A stretch of DNA of 64,000 bases from assembly GCA_964019055.1 (NCBI GenBank), contig OZ025216.1:4810001-4874000 (forward strand), written 5' to 3'. Of the stretch, positions 34,621-45,103 are shown in pieces. Within the stretch, counting starts at the first letter, position 1. Each line of letters starts with the position of its first letter. Below the pieces are notes generated by a model. The model was not told where the DNA came from. It searched no databases and saw only the letters and a program-made list of their open reading frames with translations. The translations under genes were made by a program, and so were the position numbers. This stretch comes from Anthopleura xanthogrammica. Taxonomy: Eukaryota; Cnidaria; Anthozoa; Actiniaria; Actiniidae.

Positions 34621-35098
34621 TGCCAGCTGGGCAGGTCAAGGAAGCAGGTCAAGGAAAGGAGGCAGAAGGAAAGGAAAAAAGTCCCCCCGCCAGTCCCCAC
34701 ACCCCTCTGTTTCTAGGAAAGCTAAGCGACCAGACATTATTTACAGGGAGGGGGCTGATGCAAATAGAGGGGGACCAGCATTTTTTATGTTCCACAAAAT
34801 TGGTTAATCATTGCTTCAAAAGGGTAAAACTAAAATGAAGGATGAGAAAAAAGTCTAGATTTAAAACCAGAGAAAAAAATTCAAAATGCTCTTTACAGAA
34901 TAAGTTTCATTCATTCTTTCATAGCTGATCTACCTCAAAGCATTGCTAACTCACCAGGCACTGCAGGGCAGTGTGGCTTAGCCCCCCATTTTTTAGCCAA
35001 AAATTATTTTCTTTTATGAGCTACCTTAACCTTTGAAATGACTTTAAAGCAATAAATATGCTACAATAGTCCCCTTCACAGTTCCCTGCACCATTTAA

Positions 35099-35243
35099 TG
35101 GTAGCCATGCCTTTGCATCTAAGCGAGACCAACTGTGAGCTTACAATGATAGATACCGTTTTTAACACCTTGTAAATAATAATTATTATTCACATCTGTA
35201 GCTATCATTGCAAGCTCACCATTCATCTCGCTTCAATGCAAAG
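35099..35243. mobile_element. MITE with arms of about 60 bp
   Basis: GGTAGCCATGCCTTTGCATC at the left is mirrored by ATGCAAAGGCATGGCTACC at the right. Inner GTGAGCTTACAATGATAG pairs with CTATCATTGCAAGCTCAC. Confidence 0.85.
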
Positions 35244-35502
35244 GCATGGCTACCTTTCAAGCTGGAGCAGGGAATGGCAGAGGGGATTATTACCCCTCAA
35301 AACTGTGGTACTGGAAATCGTCTTTCCGAGAGCCTCAATTTACAATTTTTCAGGGTTTTTTAGTCATCCTTTTGGGCAGAGCACCCCTTATAGTCAACTA
35401 TAGGGATTCCCCCCCTTCCCCCCCCCGTGAGGTATCCTATGGCAAGTCCAGGAATTACACCCGAGACCCCAAAGGTGAGACATGAGTCCACCACTCCTGA
35501 TT

Positions 35503-35723
35503 ACACCCATTTTCATAATTACCTGACCAGCACAGCACAAGATGTCTGGGTTTGAATCCGTTTTTTTTGGCTGCCATTGAGCAAAAATTTAGCATTCAAT
35601 TGAGGCTGCAAGGTAGTTTCAAAGGATTATTCAAATTTGAATCTTGCAGCCTCGACTGAATGCTTTGTGTATGACCAGTGAATCGATGTATGGAATGGGG
35701 CGAATTATGAAAATGGGTGTAAG
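35503..35723. mobile_element. MITE related to family E interior
   Basis: TTACACCCATTTTCATAATT is mirrored by AATTATGAAAATGGGTGTAA. Inner GCATTCAATTGAGGCTGCAA pairs with TTGCAGCCTCGACTGAATGC; the same inner pair recurs at 47483-47570. Confidence 0.85.
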
Positions 35724-36218
35724 AAGCCATGTATCAACATAAGTTGATGAATCAAGATGAATTCAAGCAATGAAAGAGGGGAAAGCAGCCCCATGGTTGA
35801 AATTTAATATCAAAATATGATTTACAAGCTATTCAAAGTAATATAAAAATCCTCAAATACATAATGGAAATAGAGTGCAGAAAATAAGCCATGAAGGAGT
35901 ACAAAAAAACGTAGTAGTGCTAAATAGCACCAAATCCTTTGCTGTTTAGGGAGCATTCATTCTTAAGAAAAGGGGGAGGGCTGGAGGAATTCACATTGAC
36001 TATCATAGAAAAATCAAAGACCCTCCTTTCTTTAAAGGAATAAATATTGTGACACTACAAATTGTTTGTCAGTCTTCTTCAGTGACAAAACTTTGGATTG
36101 AATGAAAATACTGATAACCCTCCTTTTTGGCAGTGTAAAAACTTAATGGCCCCACACCCTTCCCCTTAATTAAACAGTTCTGACTATTTATGGGTTTGTT
36201 GTCTGCACTCTAATAAGG

Positions 36219-36401
36219 GACCAGTCAATTTTTACAGGGAGGGGGGCTGGTGTAAATAGAGGGGGGCAGCATCTTTAACGCTCTTCAAAGGATGGGGCTA
36301 AGAGAGACAAAATGCACTTTAGGGGGGGCGGTCAGGAAAGTTTGTTCAAGTAAAATTCAAAATACACCAGCCCCCCCTGTAAAAATTGACTGGACTGCTC
36401 C
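36219..36401. mobile_element. MITE, G-rich ends
   Basis: GGGACCAGTCAATTTTTACA is mirrored by TGTAAAAATTGACTGGACTG plus CTCCC; adjacent GGGGGGCTGGTGTA pairs with TACACCAGCCCCCC. A half copy lies near 34728-34800. Confidence 0.85.
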
Positions 36402-37600
36402 CTAAAATAATATGGTAATGTTGCTACTCCAACAAATATTTACACAAATTATCCAATCACATTTGACTATTCAAGTTGCACTGGCACAGGGCAACATAGC
36501 CATGCAACTTCTCACGCAATTTGTCAACCAACACTTTTCTGCTGAAAGGTTGAGCAAATGTTCCTCACATAACCACCCTGGGTGCAAGAAATTTTTACCA
36601 TTGCAAGGAGTTAAGGGAGCTTTTTCGTGCAACAAAGATAATTTGTTTCTTACAAGCAACATTTATTTTGAAAATTGCAGCTTTACAAGTTGCACAATTT
36701 TTGTCTGTATCTTCACCTTCAACAATAACTGACAAAAACAAAAGAATGAGAAGATGAAAAAGTTGAAAAAATTCTATATTTTAGATAGAATTGGTAACAT
36801 TTTAAGAGAATTTGGAGCAGGAGCTATGCTTGGAGCAGCATCAATTTGTAATTCAATCTACAAAAATGCTGCCATTGTTCTTGTGAATGCCATCAACATC
36901 TCTTTATCTACATCAGATATATTTCAAGTCCTGCATCTACCAATAAAGGTTGTTATATTCCTGAGTGGATGACTGAGGTAGTTAAGTCCAGGCTGCCCTA
37001 ATTATCTCTGATCTGATTTACACTTCAACTGTTCTAGTGAGCGACCTAGGTGCAAAATAAAGACACTTGAAAACTTAGATAAGCTTTTTCCAAAAATGTA
37101 ATTCAATATTATAAAAGTATTATGCATTATATTACATTACGAATATGCAAAATATTTAATACAAAATATGTTACAACTTTTTTTGAATTGAATACTTCTG
37201 ATATTAAAGAGTAATCTTCAAAACTAGCTTTGATAAAAAAAATAACTAGTTGTTTTTTGTTTTATGCTGTCCAGCAGCAAAAATATAAAAATATAAATTA
37301 TAAATTTTAGGTTCTTTCTATTGCTATATAATGAAAAAACTTTTTTTAAAATTATGACATAATGATCATAATACAAATGAGATATTTCACAATTCACATA
37401 TTTCTACATTTCCTTTCTTAGTTTTCATTTCATTTCAATTTCACAGGCTTTATACAGTCCACTACTTTTTTGATTCACTACCATTTCTTTGTGAATTTAC
37501 TAGTCCTATTTACATGGGCAAACGTTTCAGACTCTTGATGTAATTATCATTATCATTATTATTATTGTTATATAATATTATATTGTCCATTGGTTTAACA
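36402..37600. other. Stretch between hnRNP genes, may contain paralogue 2 3' UTR
   Basis: A plus-strand frame at 36412-36732 has no known motif. On the minus strand an acceptor TTTTGCACCTAG near 37049 and AATAAA at 36665-36660 could delimit the 3' UTR exon of paralogue 2. This is inference by analogy with paralogue 3. Confidence 0.3.
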
Positions 37601-37620
37601 TACCTTAATAAATAAGTTAT

Positions 37621-38568
37621 TTAGTAAGGTCGATAGCCTGCACTGCCTCCATAACTGGCACCATTTCCATACCCTGCACCGTTGTTCGTCCCATAAGTTT
37701 TCATTGGTCCATAACTGGAGGCTGCTGGGCTATACAGCCCCATTCCACCATACGCACCATCGTACACACCATAAGTTGGGCTGTATGAACTATACGCATT
37801 TTCGTAGCTGTATGCGGGTGTACCTCTATAGCTAGCATAACCATTGTACCCACCAACGCCATAACCATATCCATACCCAGTGCCGTAAGCTCCATAACCA
37901 GTACCCATATAACTACCGGCATATCCAGAGTAATAATCATTTGCTTGTTGTCCTCCTCTCGAGTAACCTCTTCCTCCTTGTCCCCTTCCACGTCCTCTGT
38001 CACCACCTCTACCTCTTGGATCTGCTTTTTTGATTTCAACTTTTTTGCCATTCATGTCAATCATTTTTAAACAAAACAGAGTGTCTGCGTCATCTTCAGT
38101 GGGCAAGTCCACGAAGCAAAAACCACGGTTTTTCGTCTCATCTTCTTTTCTCATAAGCAATACAATCGATTTTGGCTCCTTGCCGATGTTAGAATAGATC
38201 AGTTCTTTAATATCATCTTGTTTTGCATCTTCTGGTAAGCCTCCAATGAAGATCTTATTTGTACTTTGCTGTGCAAGCTCGTTGGCCGAGTCTTTTGGGA
38301 TTGCTCTTTTTACTTCACACTCTTTTCCATCGATCATATGGGGGTCGCCATTTGCTTTCATGTCGAGAATCTCAGTCGTGCTTTTGTGGTCTTTGAAAGT
38401 AACATAGCCAAATCCTCTGGATTCCCTGGTGTTATTGTCCATTATCACAGTACAGTCCTTCACCTCACCAAATTTTTCAAAGTACTTTTGAAGGCCATCT
38501 TTTGTAGTGTCACGGTTAAGACCACCAACAAAGAGCTTTGCCAGTCTTTCTTCACTTGACGATTCCAT
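37621..38568 (-). CDS. hnRNP A/B-type RNA-binding protein, paralogue 2
   Basis: Single frame of 315 residues. RRM1 at about 11-90 (KLFVGGL; RGFGYVTF) and RRM2 at about 105-182 (KIFIGGL; RGFCFVDL) carry intact RNP motifs with the aromatic RNA-contact positions. After residue 184 comes a short RGG segment, then a Gly/Tyr/Ser/Ala-rich low-complexity tail with YxGYG-type repeats ending AGYRPY. Role: nuclear RNA binding, probably splicing or mRNP assembly (family knowledge). RRM1 is closest to paralogue 3 (shared SSEER, KLFVGGLNR, RGFGYVTFKD, DGKECEVKRAIP). An acceptor TCTCCTAG two bases upstream of the ATG and a donor at 40106 predict a 5' UTR intron. A donor AAG/GTATGT lies 17 nt after the stop. 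Confidence 0.9.
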   Translation of the reverse strand: MESSSEERLAKLFVGGLNRDTTKDGLQKYFEKFGEVKDCTVIMDNNTRESRGFGYVTFKDHKSTTEILDMKANGDPHMIDGKECEVKRAIPKDSANELAQQSTNKIFIGGLPEDAKQDDIKELIYSNIGKEPKSIVLLMRKEDETKNRGFCFVDLPTEDDADTLFCLKMIDMNGKKVEIKKADPRGRGGDRGRGRGQGGRGYSRGGQQANDYYSGYAGSYMGTGYGAYGTGYGYGYGVGGYNGYASYRGTPAYSYENAYSSYSPTYGVYDGAYGGMGLYSPAASSYGPMKTYGTNNGAGYGNGASYGGSAGYRPY

Positions 38569-38863
38569 ATCTAGGAGACAACAAGGTATGGTTAAAAGGC
38601 AATATTAAAAACACTGCTATTGAAACTGTTAAAAAAACTAATCTATTTATTCTTAAAGGCCTGTGCAAACAAGCCTAACAACATCTAACATTGGCAGTTG
38701 TTGGTTCATTGTTGGTGTTTGTGTTCAAACAGATAGAACAAGGTCCAACAACATTGGGTAATATGCATCACAGTCAAGGCACAGGCACAGCACAACATGG
38801 AACGGCACATAAATGCCACAAGTTTTTCACAGAAATGAAATTTTCCCTCATATTTACAGTGGA

Positions 38864-39098
38864 TTCAGATTGAGCGTTTAATGGCACCGTTTGTCGCAGT
38901 CATTAAATTTGCACGTTTCTATGCAGAATTCACAACGTTTTTAGGCGGATGGGAGCACGTTTGGCTGATAAGATCGATTTTATCAGCAGAACGTGCTCCC
39001 AGTCGCTTAGAAACGTCGTGCATTCTGCTAAAAACGTGCAAATTTAACGACTGCAACAATTGCGACAAATGGCGCCGTTAAACGCTCAATCTGAATAT
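38864..39098. mobile_element. Foldback element with arms of about 105 bp
   Basis: TTCAGATTGAGCGTTTAATG and AAATTTGCACGTTT are mirrored by AACGTGCAAATTT and TTAAACGCTCAATCTGAA. The centre is GATAAGATCGATTTTATC. The long arms match with few mismatches. Confidence 0.9.
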
Positions 39099-39140
39099 GC
39101 TGTATATTACAGAACTTTTCATATTTCTGCAAACTACCGA

Positions 39141-39325
39141 CTCCAGACATCTGAAATTTGGCTTCCATCAATCAAATTCATGATGGGCCAAGTTCATTCC
39201 AACTGCGATAGATAAAAACATTCCATGTAAAAATCGCTAACAGGAATTTCTTTATTGCTTGATTGCAATGAACTCAGCCCATTGTAAGTTTGATTGATGG
39301 AAACCAAAATGACAGACAGCTGGAG
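39141..39325. mobile_element. MITE, family A (copy 2)
   Basis: CTCCAGACATCTG and TTTGGCTTCCATCAATCAAA are mirrored by TTTGATTGATGGAAACCAAA and GACAGACAGCTGGAG. Same family as 2363-2544. Confidence 0.8.
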
Positions 39326-40439
39326 TAAAAAACAAAAATATCTTGTAGGGTAAATTTAGAGGTCAGATTCCAAGTACATAAGACTTATATACCCTAAGTA
39401 CAGGGATTGTTTTACTCACTTAAAATTTTGACAACCAAAAACATAAACAAAAACACGAAATGACGAAAAAATTGCAAGCGCTTTTAGGAAAAGAAAAAAT
39501 CTAACACAACTAGTAAATAATCGAAAAGATCAAATTTCGTGAACCATACACTGAACCTTAACTTTATGGCAGTCTTCCGCAGACAATTACCCTATTTATC
39601 TAATGTATGCTGAAGTCAATCCCGTACCATCCGCGATTGTTTTGAACCATCGTGTAAAGAAACCAAGTTTAAAGATGTCGATAACAACAGCTCTATACTT
39701 CTAAATATAATAAAAAGCTTATTTCAACGTTTCATGAACAAGAGCGGCGAAGAAAGTCCAATAGAATGATTATAAGCGAGCAACACGTTTGACATCCGAG
39801 TTGACTTTTCAATCCAAACTTCGGACAAGTTTTGGGTTGACGAGCATTTCGCATTTACGAGACCTACATGTTCTTACGGCATGTTTTTTTCAGTATTTAT
39901 AAACTTAACTGTTGTATTTCTATAAATTATGTAAGAATTAAGAATTTTGTTTAAAAAAATCGAAAATTTCCGATAACGCGACCAACCTTGTCAAAAAATT
40001 TCACTTTTTGGAGTCCTAAAAAACGTTTAGGAATGAACTTCAAAAGCTGTATTAACGCATTTATATAATGTGATCATTCAAGGTCTTATTCTTATCGTCT
40101 GCTTACCTTAAGTGGTGGTTTACTTGTTGTATTGGGACAATATTTCCGAATCCTTTGTGTTTCCTTGTGATCTGAAAAGACGCGCAAAGCTACAGGAAAC
40201 ACGAGGGTACACGATCGATTGACCACAGGGATCCCACTCTTCAAATATTCGCATACAAAGCAATATTTTCAAACTTTCTTTTCTCAACGCCCTATGTTCA
40301 ACGTGTAACCTTCTTTCTTCTAATCGCTGTTGCTACTAACTTATGACCACGTATTATATATATACTTATAATAATATATATTATATTTATTAGCTACAAA
40401 TTATCATTATGTTTTCATTTCTTTTTCTTCTTTTTTTTC

Positions 40440-40635
40440 TTTTTACGATGCACTTTATTTGGAGCCTCGCTCTGTTGTGCTGTCCCTCACCTTTTTATAT
40501 TTTTGTCTTATAATTATTATATATGTTCCTTGTATTATTGTCTTTATTTATATTTTTGATTCATATTTTGTTATTTAGATTTTATATATTTTTAAGGTGG
40601 AAGCTATGTAAATAAATAAATAAATAAATAAATAT
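40440..40635 (+). mobile_element. LINE 3' tail with (AAAT)n end
   Basis: T-rich 3' UTR-like sequence ending GGTGGAAGCTATGTAAATAA then (ATAA)n at 40611-40634, a typical LINE tail. No reverse-transcriptase frame remains. Confidence 0.45.
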
Positions 40636-40678
40636 GTATAAGTAATAGGTAGTAAGAAACCTAAACTTTTCAGTGTTC

Positions 40679-40724
40679 AATATACAGTACATCTGTAATA
40701 ATAATATTACAGATGTACTGTATA
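40679..40724. repeat. Perfect hairpin, about 22-bp stem
   Basis: ATATACAGTACATCTGTAAT is mirrored at once by ATTACAGATGTACTGTATAT around a tiny AT loop. Confidence 0.85.
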
Positions 40725-41686
40725 TATCTTATTATTGGGGGGCCCCCTTGCGGCTATTGTTGTCTATGAATGACTTGTTCTTACCTTGACCACTTGTTGG
40801 TGATCTAGCAAGAATGTTCATAATCACTGGTTTCAAAGAAATAGATGCCTACAGCGAAACAAAAAGTAGCTTGAAGAATGAGACCCATGCACCAACAATG
40901 GCAACTTGAAAGAAAGGCAAAACAAGACTCATTCAATTCCATTCAGTTTAGAAATGATGCCATGCATTCCATTTTCATTAGGGAAACAGGAAGAGGTGGT
41001 ACTAAGACATTTGGATTTATGCATTGTCAAACTGAACTGGGTCACTGATGATCAAAATTCAATACTGCTGTGTTCCCAGGGGGGAAACTCTGCTCGTCTG
41101 AAATTTTGAAAAAGACCTCTAAAAAGTACCAAAATCTCTTTCTCAATAATTTTACCACATTTAAATTAGTTCTTTGTTTGGATGCCCTAAAAGGTACCAA
41201 ATAATGAAAAGCAACCCCTAAAAGGTACAAGCATCAACACCCCTTTTAACATTTGAGCCCCCCCGTGTTCTTTCATTACAGATTCATTTACCCATGGCCT
41301 CATTTAAGCATTAGGATGTTTTAGAATAGCCCCCCTCCCAATATTTACCTTGCTATGGCCCTGGCTCACCAACCCAGTAAAAAGGAGTCCCTTATCTTCC
41401 CTCAAATTAATGTTAATCATCAAATACTTGTTTGTTTGAATGTTTTATTTGTAATCATTCAAGCATTTTTTTTACAGACTCCTGTCAGCTTCCAAGCTAC
41501 ATAATTTCACTCTTAATAGCTCGTACTAGCTGCAACAATGTAAGGTATTTTGGGACACTTGACAAGAGTAATATACACCGCCAATGTTTTTGAGAACATG
41601 GGGTGGAATATTTGGGACAGGATTTGAATGCCATCCTCCATAACCTGTTTTGTCACAGTAAAGGTAAAGTCCATTTACACAGAAGA

Positions 41687-41824
41687 CTATAGACCCCTTG
41701 CAGCACGTCAGAATGCAGCTCAATTTGGAGGACAGAACAATAGGTTCCAATTGTCAGGATTAAGATTCTTTTGTTTTGGCCTCCAAATTGAGTTGCTCTG
41801 ACGTCCCGTGCAAGGGGTCTATAG
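41687..41824. mobile_element. MITE, family B (copy 3)
   Basis: CTATAGACCCCTTGCAGCAC ... GTGCAAGGGGTCTATAG, with CTCAATTTGGAGGACA mirrored by GGCCTCCAAATTGAG. Confidence 0.9.
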
Positions 41825-42136
41825 ATACAACAGTGCAGCATGGTGATATGAGCAATAATTTTCTGTTGCAACTTACAATGTGTCAACTAGCAGCCATTTT
41901 CAGTTAAAATCACAGTTGCTGTTAAGTGTGAGCAGAAATTACTCAAGTCATCAGAAATGTCACATCAAAAGCTCCATGTGAATGATAAACAATACTGTGC
42001 TAAATAAGCCTTTACACAACTTATTAGCAGCCTTGTTTTATGGTCATGACAAAATATCATTTTCCATTTAAACTCTTACACTTTTGTCCAAGTCACAGAT
42101 CCCTGATCCTGGAATCTTCACTTTGGCCTGGTTCAG

Positions 42137-42277
42137 ATGTAAGGGATTTGTGAAATTTGACGTCGCATTTCACATGTGCCACATCTAATGCAAATGAATT
42201 CAAACAATGGGTTTAGCTCATTTGCATTAGATTCAGCACATGTGAAATGCGACGTCAAATTTCACAAATCCCTTAGC
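42137..42277. mobile_element. Near-perfect palindromic element
   Basis: AAGGGATTTGTGAAATTTGA then CGTCGCATTTCACATGTG is mirrored almost base for base by CACATGTGAAATGCGACG and TCAAATTTCACAAATCCCTT. The inner CTAATGCAAATGA / TCATTTGCATTAG also pairs. Arms of about 60 bp. Confidence 0.9.
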
Positions 42278-42299
42278 GAGTGTTCATATTTTATGGGGT

Positions 42300-43730
42300 G
42301 GTGGGGCAATGAGGATTTTTTTGGGGGTGGGCTAGTTATTTTATCTGAAAAGAAGAATAGACTTGGAAAGGGGGACCATAATGTTTAGTGTCTTCTTAGT
42401 ATTTAGAGGGGTTAGATAGCAGTTTAGGGGGTTCTGCCATCAGGCACTGAAGCTAAAGCTTATGGAAGCTAAAGTAGTTTGATCCTACCCTAGGTGTCAG
42501 ATGTCCATCAATGCCTAGGAACTGAAACACTACAAGAGAAAATCTTGTGCAGTTCATAACCACCACAAACTAGCATTGAAGGACAGAGGCTCTAGAAACC
42601 ACAGGCAGCCCAAACTGTCATAAGGGGAGTCCCAACAGGAAAACGCAAAAAATCCATTCATGTTCTGTGAGGGTAGCACTCAACAGTTACTAAGAAACCT
42701 GTGGCCATTGGTCCATGATCGAATAGTGCTTTCCATGGTAGGTCATCACAATGATGCATTATGGGATTGAAATGCGGACAAGCAAAGACCAAAACACATG
42801 CTAATATGTTGCAACAATTTTTGTTGTAGATCTTAAGGTCTCTAATGTTACATCGCATGAGAAGCTACAGCAATCTCGACCTTAGTCCTTTCTCGGACTT
42901 GATGTCACCGTGTGCGTCCTTCCATCCTTGTGCTGAAGGTCCCTAATGTTGTACTGAGTCTGTTCATTCAGCTGACCAGTACCATGAAGCAAAATGCTGG
43001 CAGATTTCATCTTACTTACCTTCATGATCCAGGAACAGCACCATCACTTCTCATGGTTCTCCTCACTACTATGGGAGCCTGTGTACTTACTAATCTTGAT
43101 ACCATTAAGCAAAAGGGAGTCATTTCATGTACTACTCATTCACTAGATGTTCAGCTTAACAACTTTGTAAACTTTGCTTCTATTCAATACCTCTCGAATT
43201 TTTCTCTTCAAGGAATCCCTGAAGTCAATCTAACACAGATTGGTACCAAACTGTTTCAAATAGTTCATTCTATATGTATAACTCCAAGAGCCATGCATGG
43301 TAGGTTCTAACCATCAAAAATATAAGGGGTTCAGTTTGTAAAAATTCTCATTGCAAAATGCCCAAATCCCCGACCTTTAGAAGTTGTAAAGTCCTTGGCA
43401 ACTTAAAAACACTATAAAAAATATGAAGATTAAAACAACTCTAGATTGAGTATTTTCTTAGCCAGCAAAAAAAACAATCTGATGATGATCTTAATGTGGA
43501 ATATGGCCCAATTTCCTAGGGATTGATTTTTTAAACAAAGATACTACTTTGGGACTGTTTAAAAGAGAACTTACAGGACTAACTTGAAAATATCAACAGT
43601 GAAAAATCATTACACTGTGATGGGAGAGTTGAATGAAGCGTAGTGAGGAGACCCACATTTCCAGTAGACTGGAAGACCTTGATCTGTGCACATCACTGAA
43701 GAGGAAACATAAATCAAACCCAACATACAT
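42300..43730. other. Intergenic stretch, no gene recognised
   Basis: A plus-strand frame at 42912-43310 (132 codons, non-ATG start) has no recognisable domain or splice context. Nothing else conserved seen. Confidence 0.4.
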
Positions 43731-43737
43731 AAAAAAT

Positions 43738-44114
43738 GATATGAATATGAGGACCGCGTAGCACTGTGAAATACATAGAAAGGAAATAAGTTAAAGTTAT
43801 AGTGCTAAGAGAAACGAGGTTATTCCGGGCGAAAAACCCTTGGAAATTTATTCGGAAAAATTAATTCCGACCTCGATAGGATTCGAACCCACGGCCTTCG
43901 GATTTGTACACCGACGCTCTACCAGCTGAGCTAAAGGTCGAACTGGGAGCAAACCGGGGTGAAATTAGATGTTAGTTTCGCGGTATTTGAATTGTAAAGA
44001 TATGAATATGAGGACCGCGTAGCACTGTGAAATACATAGAAAGGAAATAAGTTAAAGTTATAGTGCTAAGAGAAACGAGGTTATTCCGGGCGAAAAACCC
44101 TTGGAAATTTATTC
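43738..44114. mobile_element. Element with 116-bp direct terminal repeats around a tRNA-like unit
   Basis: 43738-43853 and 43999-44114 are direct repeats that look identical over 116 bp (start GATATGAATATGAGG, end GGAAATTTATTC). The 145 bp between them contain a complete tRNA-like sequence on the minus strand. CATAAAAAA stands just outside the left repeat (43728-43736) and CATAAAAAAA overlaps the right edge (44114), as a short target-site duplication would. It could be a TRIM-like or SINE-like composite, or a 261-bp tandem duplication cut after 1.4 units. Confidence 0.75.
43868..43940 (-). tRNA. tRNA-like sequence (degenerate; probably SINE or pseudo-tRNA)
   Basis: Minus strand: acceptor arm CGACCTT pairs with GAGGTCG, D arm GCTC...GAGC, A box TAGCTCAGCTGG, B box GGTTCGAATCC, T loop TTCGAAT, and a TTTTT Pol III terminator at 43860-43856. 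Defects: a T-T mismatch closing the anticodon stem (TCGGT/TCCGA), one unpaired C between the T arm and acceptor arm, and a loop GTACAAA that would read anticodon ACA. The promoter and terminator look intact; decoding function is doubtful. Confidence 0.6.
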
Positions 44115-44479
44115 ATAAAAAAACTTGGTCATAGTTATTTTCTGATTTTTTAACATGAAAGCCGACATGGCTTAGAATGACCAAAAACAGAAGTATTTTG
44201 AAATGGGTACAACTTTAGATAACATTTATGGGTAAATATTGTTTGTCTATCAACCACATTTTATGTAATGTGTAAGTCAAAATTATATTTTTCACGAGAT
44301 ATTTGATTTCATCAGATACAGAGAAAATACGGAAGAATTTTTTAAGGAGTCGGAGGGGGGATTTGTACATCATAAATCTATACAAAATTTCTTTTTTAGT
44401 TCCAGAGGTTTTGTTCCTGCATATTATTCTGTTGATTTCATTTGAAAGTAATATAAAAAATACACTACAATATAGCAAA

Positions 44480-44851
44480 CCTGACTAATGATGACTTTAT
44501 TTAAACCTTACTTTAATATGTATACGCAACTGAACTTATCTAAATGAAAATTTCTTGAATAAAAATGTAATAAAATGCATTACACTAGGAGACATCAGAC
44601 ATATATATATAGAAAAAATGTCCTAAGTCTTCATCTACATCTGGCCTAGGATTCCTCTGGGTATGCTGATTGACGATGCTGCTGACGAAGTTTAGATGCT
44701 GTTGCTAGGTCCTTGAAGTCTTAACTTAGCCCTGATCCTAGGTAATCTGACTAAGACAGCAATCATTCTGTGCTAGACACCTAGATGTAAGACAGAAATA
44801 CCGATCCTATCAGATCAACACGATGGCAAGTTCTTAGATATTACTGTATGG
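44480..44851 (-). other. 3' UTR exon of hnRNP paralogue 3 (predicted)
   Basis: A strong acceptor TTGTTCTTTCAG precedes 44851 on the minus strand and an AATAAA lies at 44502-44497. The donor AAG/GTAAGC sits at 45089-45088, 15 nt after the stop of paralogue 3, giving an intron of 237 bp. Confidence 0.55.
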
Positions 44852-45103
44852 CTGAAAGAACAATGATAGCATGTATTCATCTGATTGACTAAACTAGGTA
44901 TTTTTTTCCTTTAAATTTTCTGGAATTTGCAATACGCCTTACCTTAATTGGAAATATTAAAAGTAACAAGGAAAGAATTTAATATTTGAATAAGAAAAGA
45001 TAATGCAAATAAAAAAATAAAATGCCTTTTTAGAAGTAAAATACTAAGAGGAGGGAAGGACATGGGATAAAAAAAATGTGAAGCTTACCTTGTGAACATA
45101 ATT

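Larger units (their letters stand above)
38571..40106 (-). other. 5' UTR intron of hnRNP paralogue 2 (predicted)
   Basis: Donor GTAAGC at 40106 and acceptor TCTCCTAG at 38571, minus strand. It contains the long palindrome 38864-39098 and a family A MITE. Confidence 0.55.

Noticed and set aside
36412..36732. 106-codon plus-strand frame
   Set aside because: No domain, splice context or codon signal; a similar-length frame exists on the other strand.
42912..43310. 132-codon plus-strand frame
   Set aside because: Non-ATG start, no recognisable family, AT-rich surroundings.
43868..43940. Functional tRNA gene with anticodon ACA
   Set aside because: The anticodon stem has a T-T closing mismatch, one base is unpaired before the acceptor arm and ACA is not a normal eukaryotic anticodon; kept only as tRNA-like.
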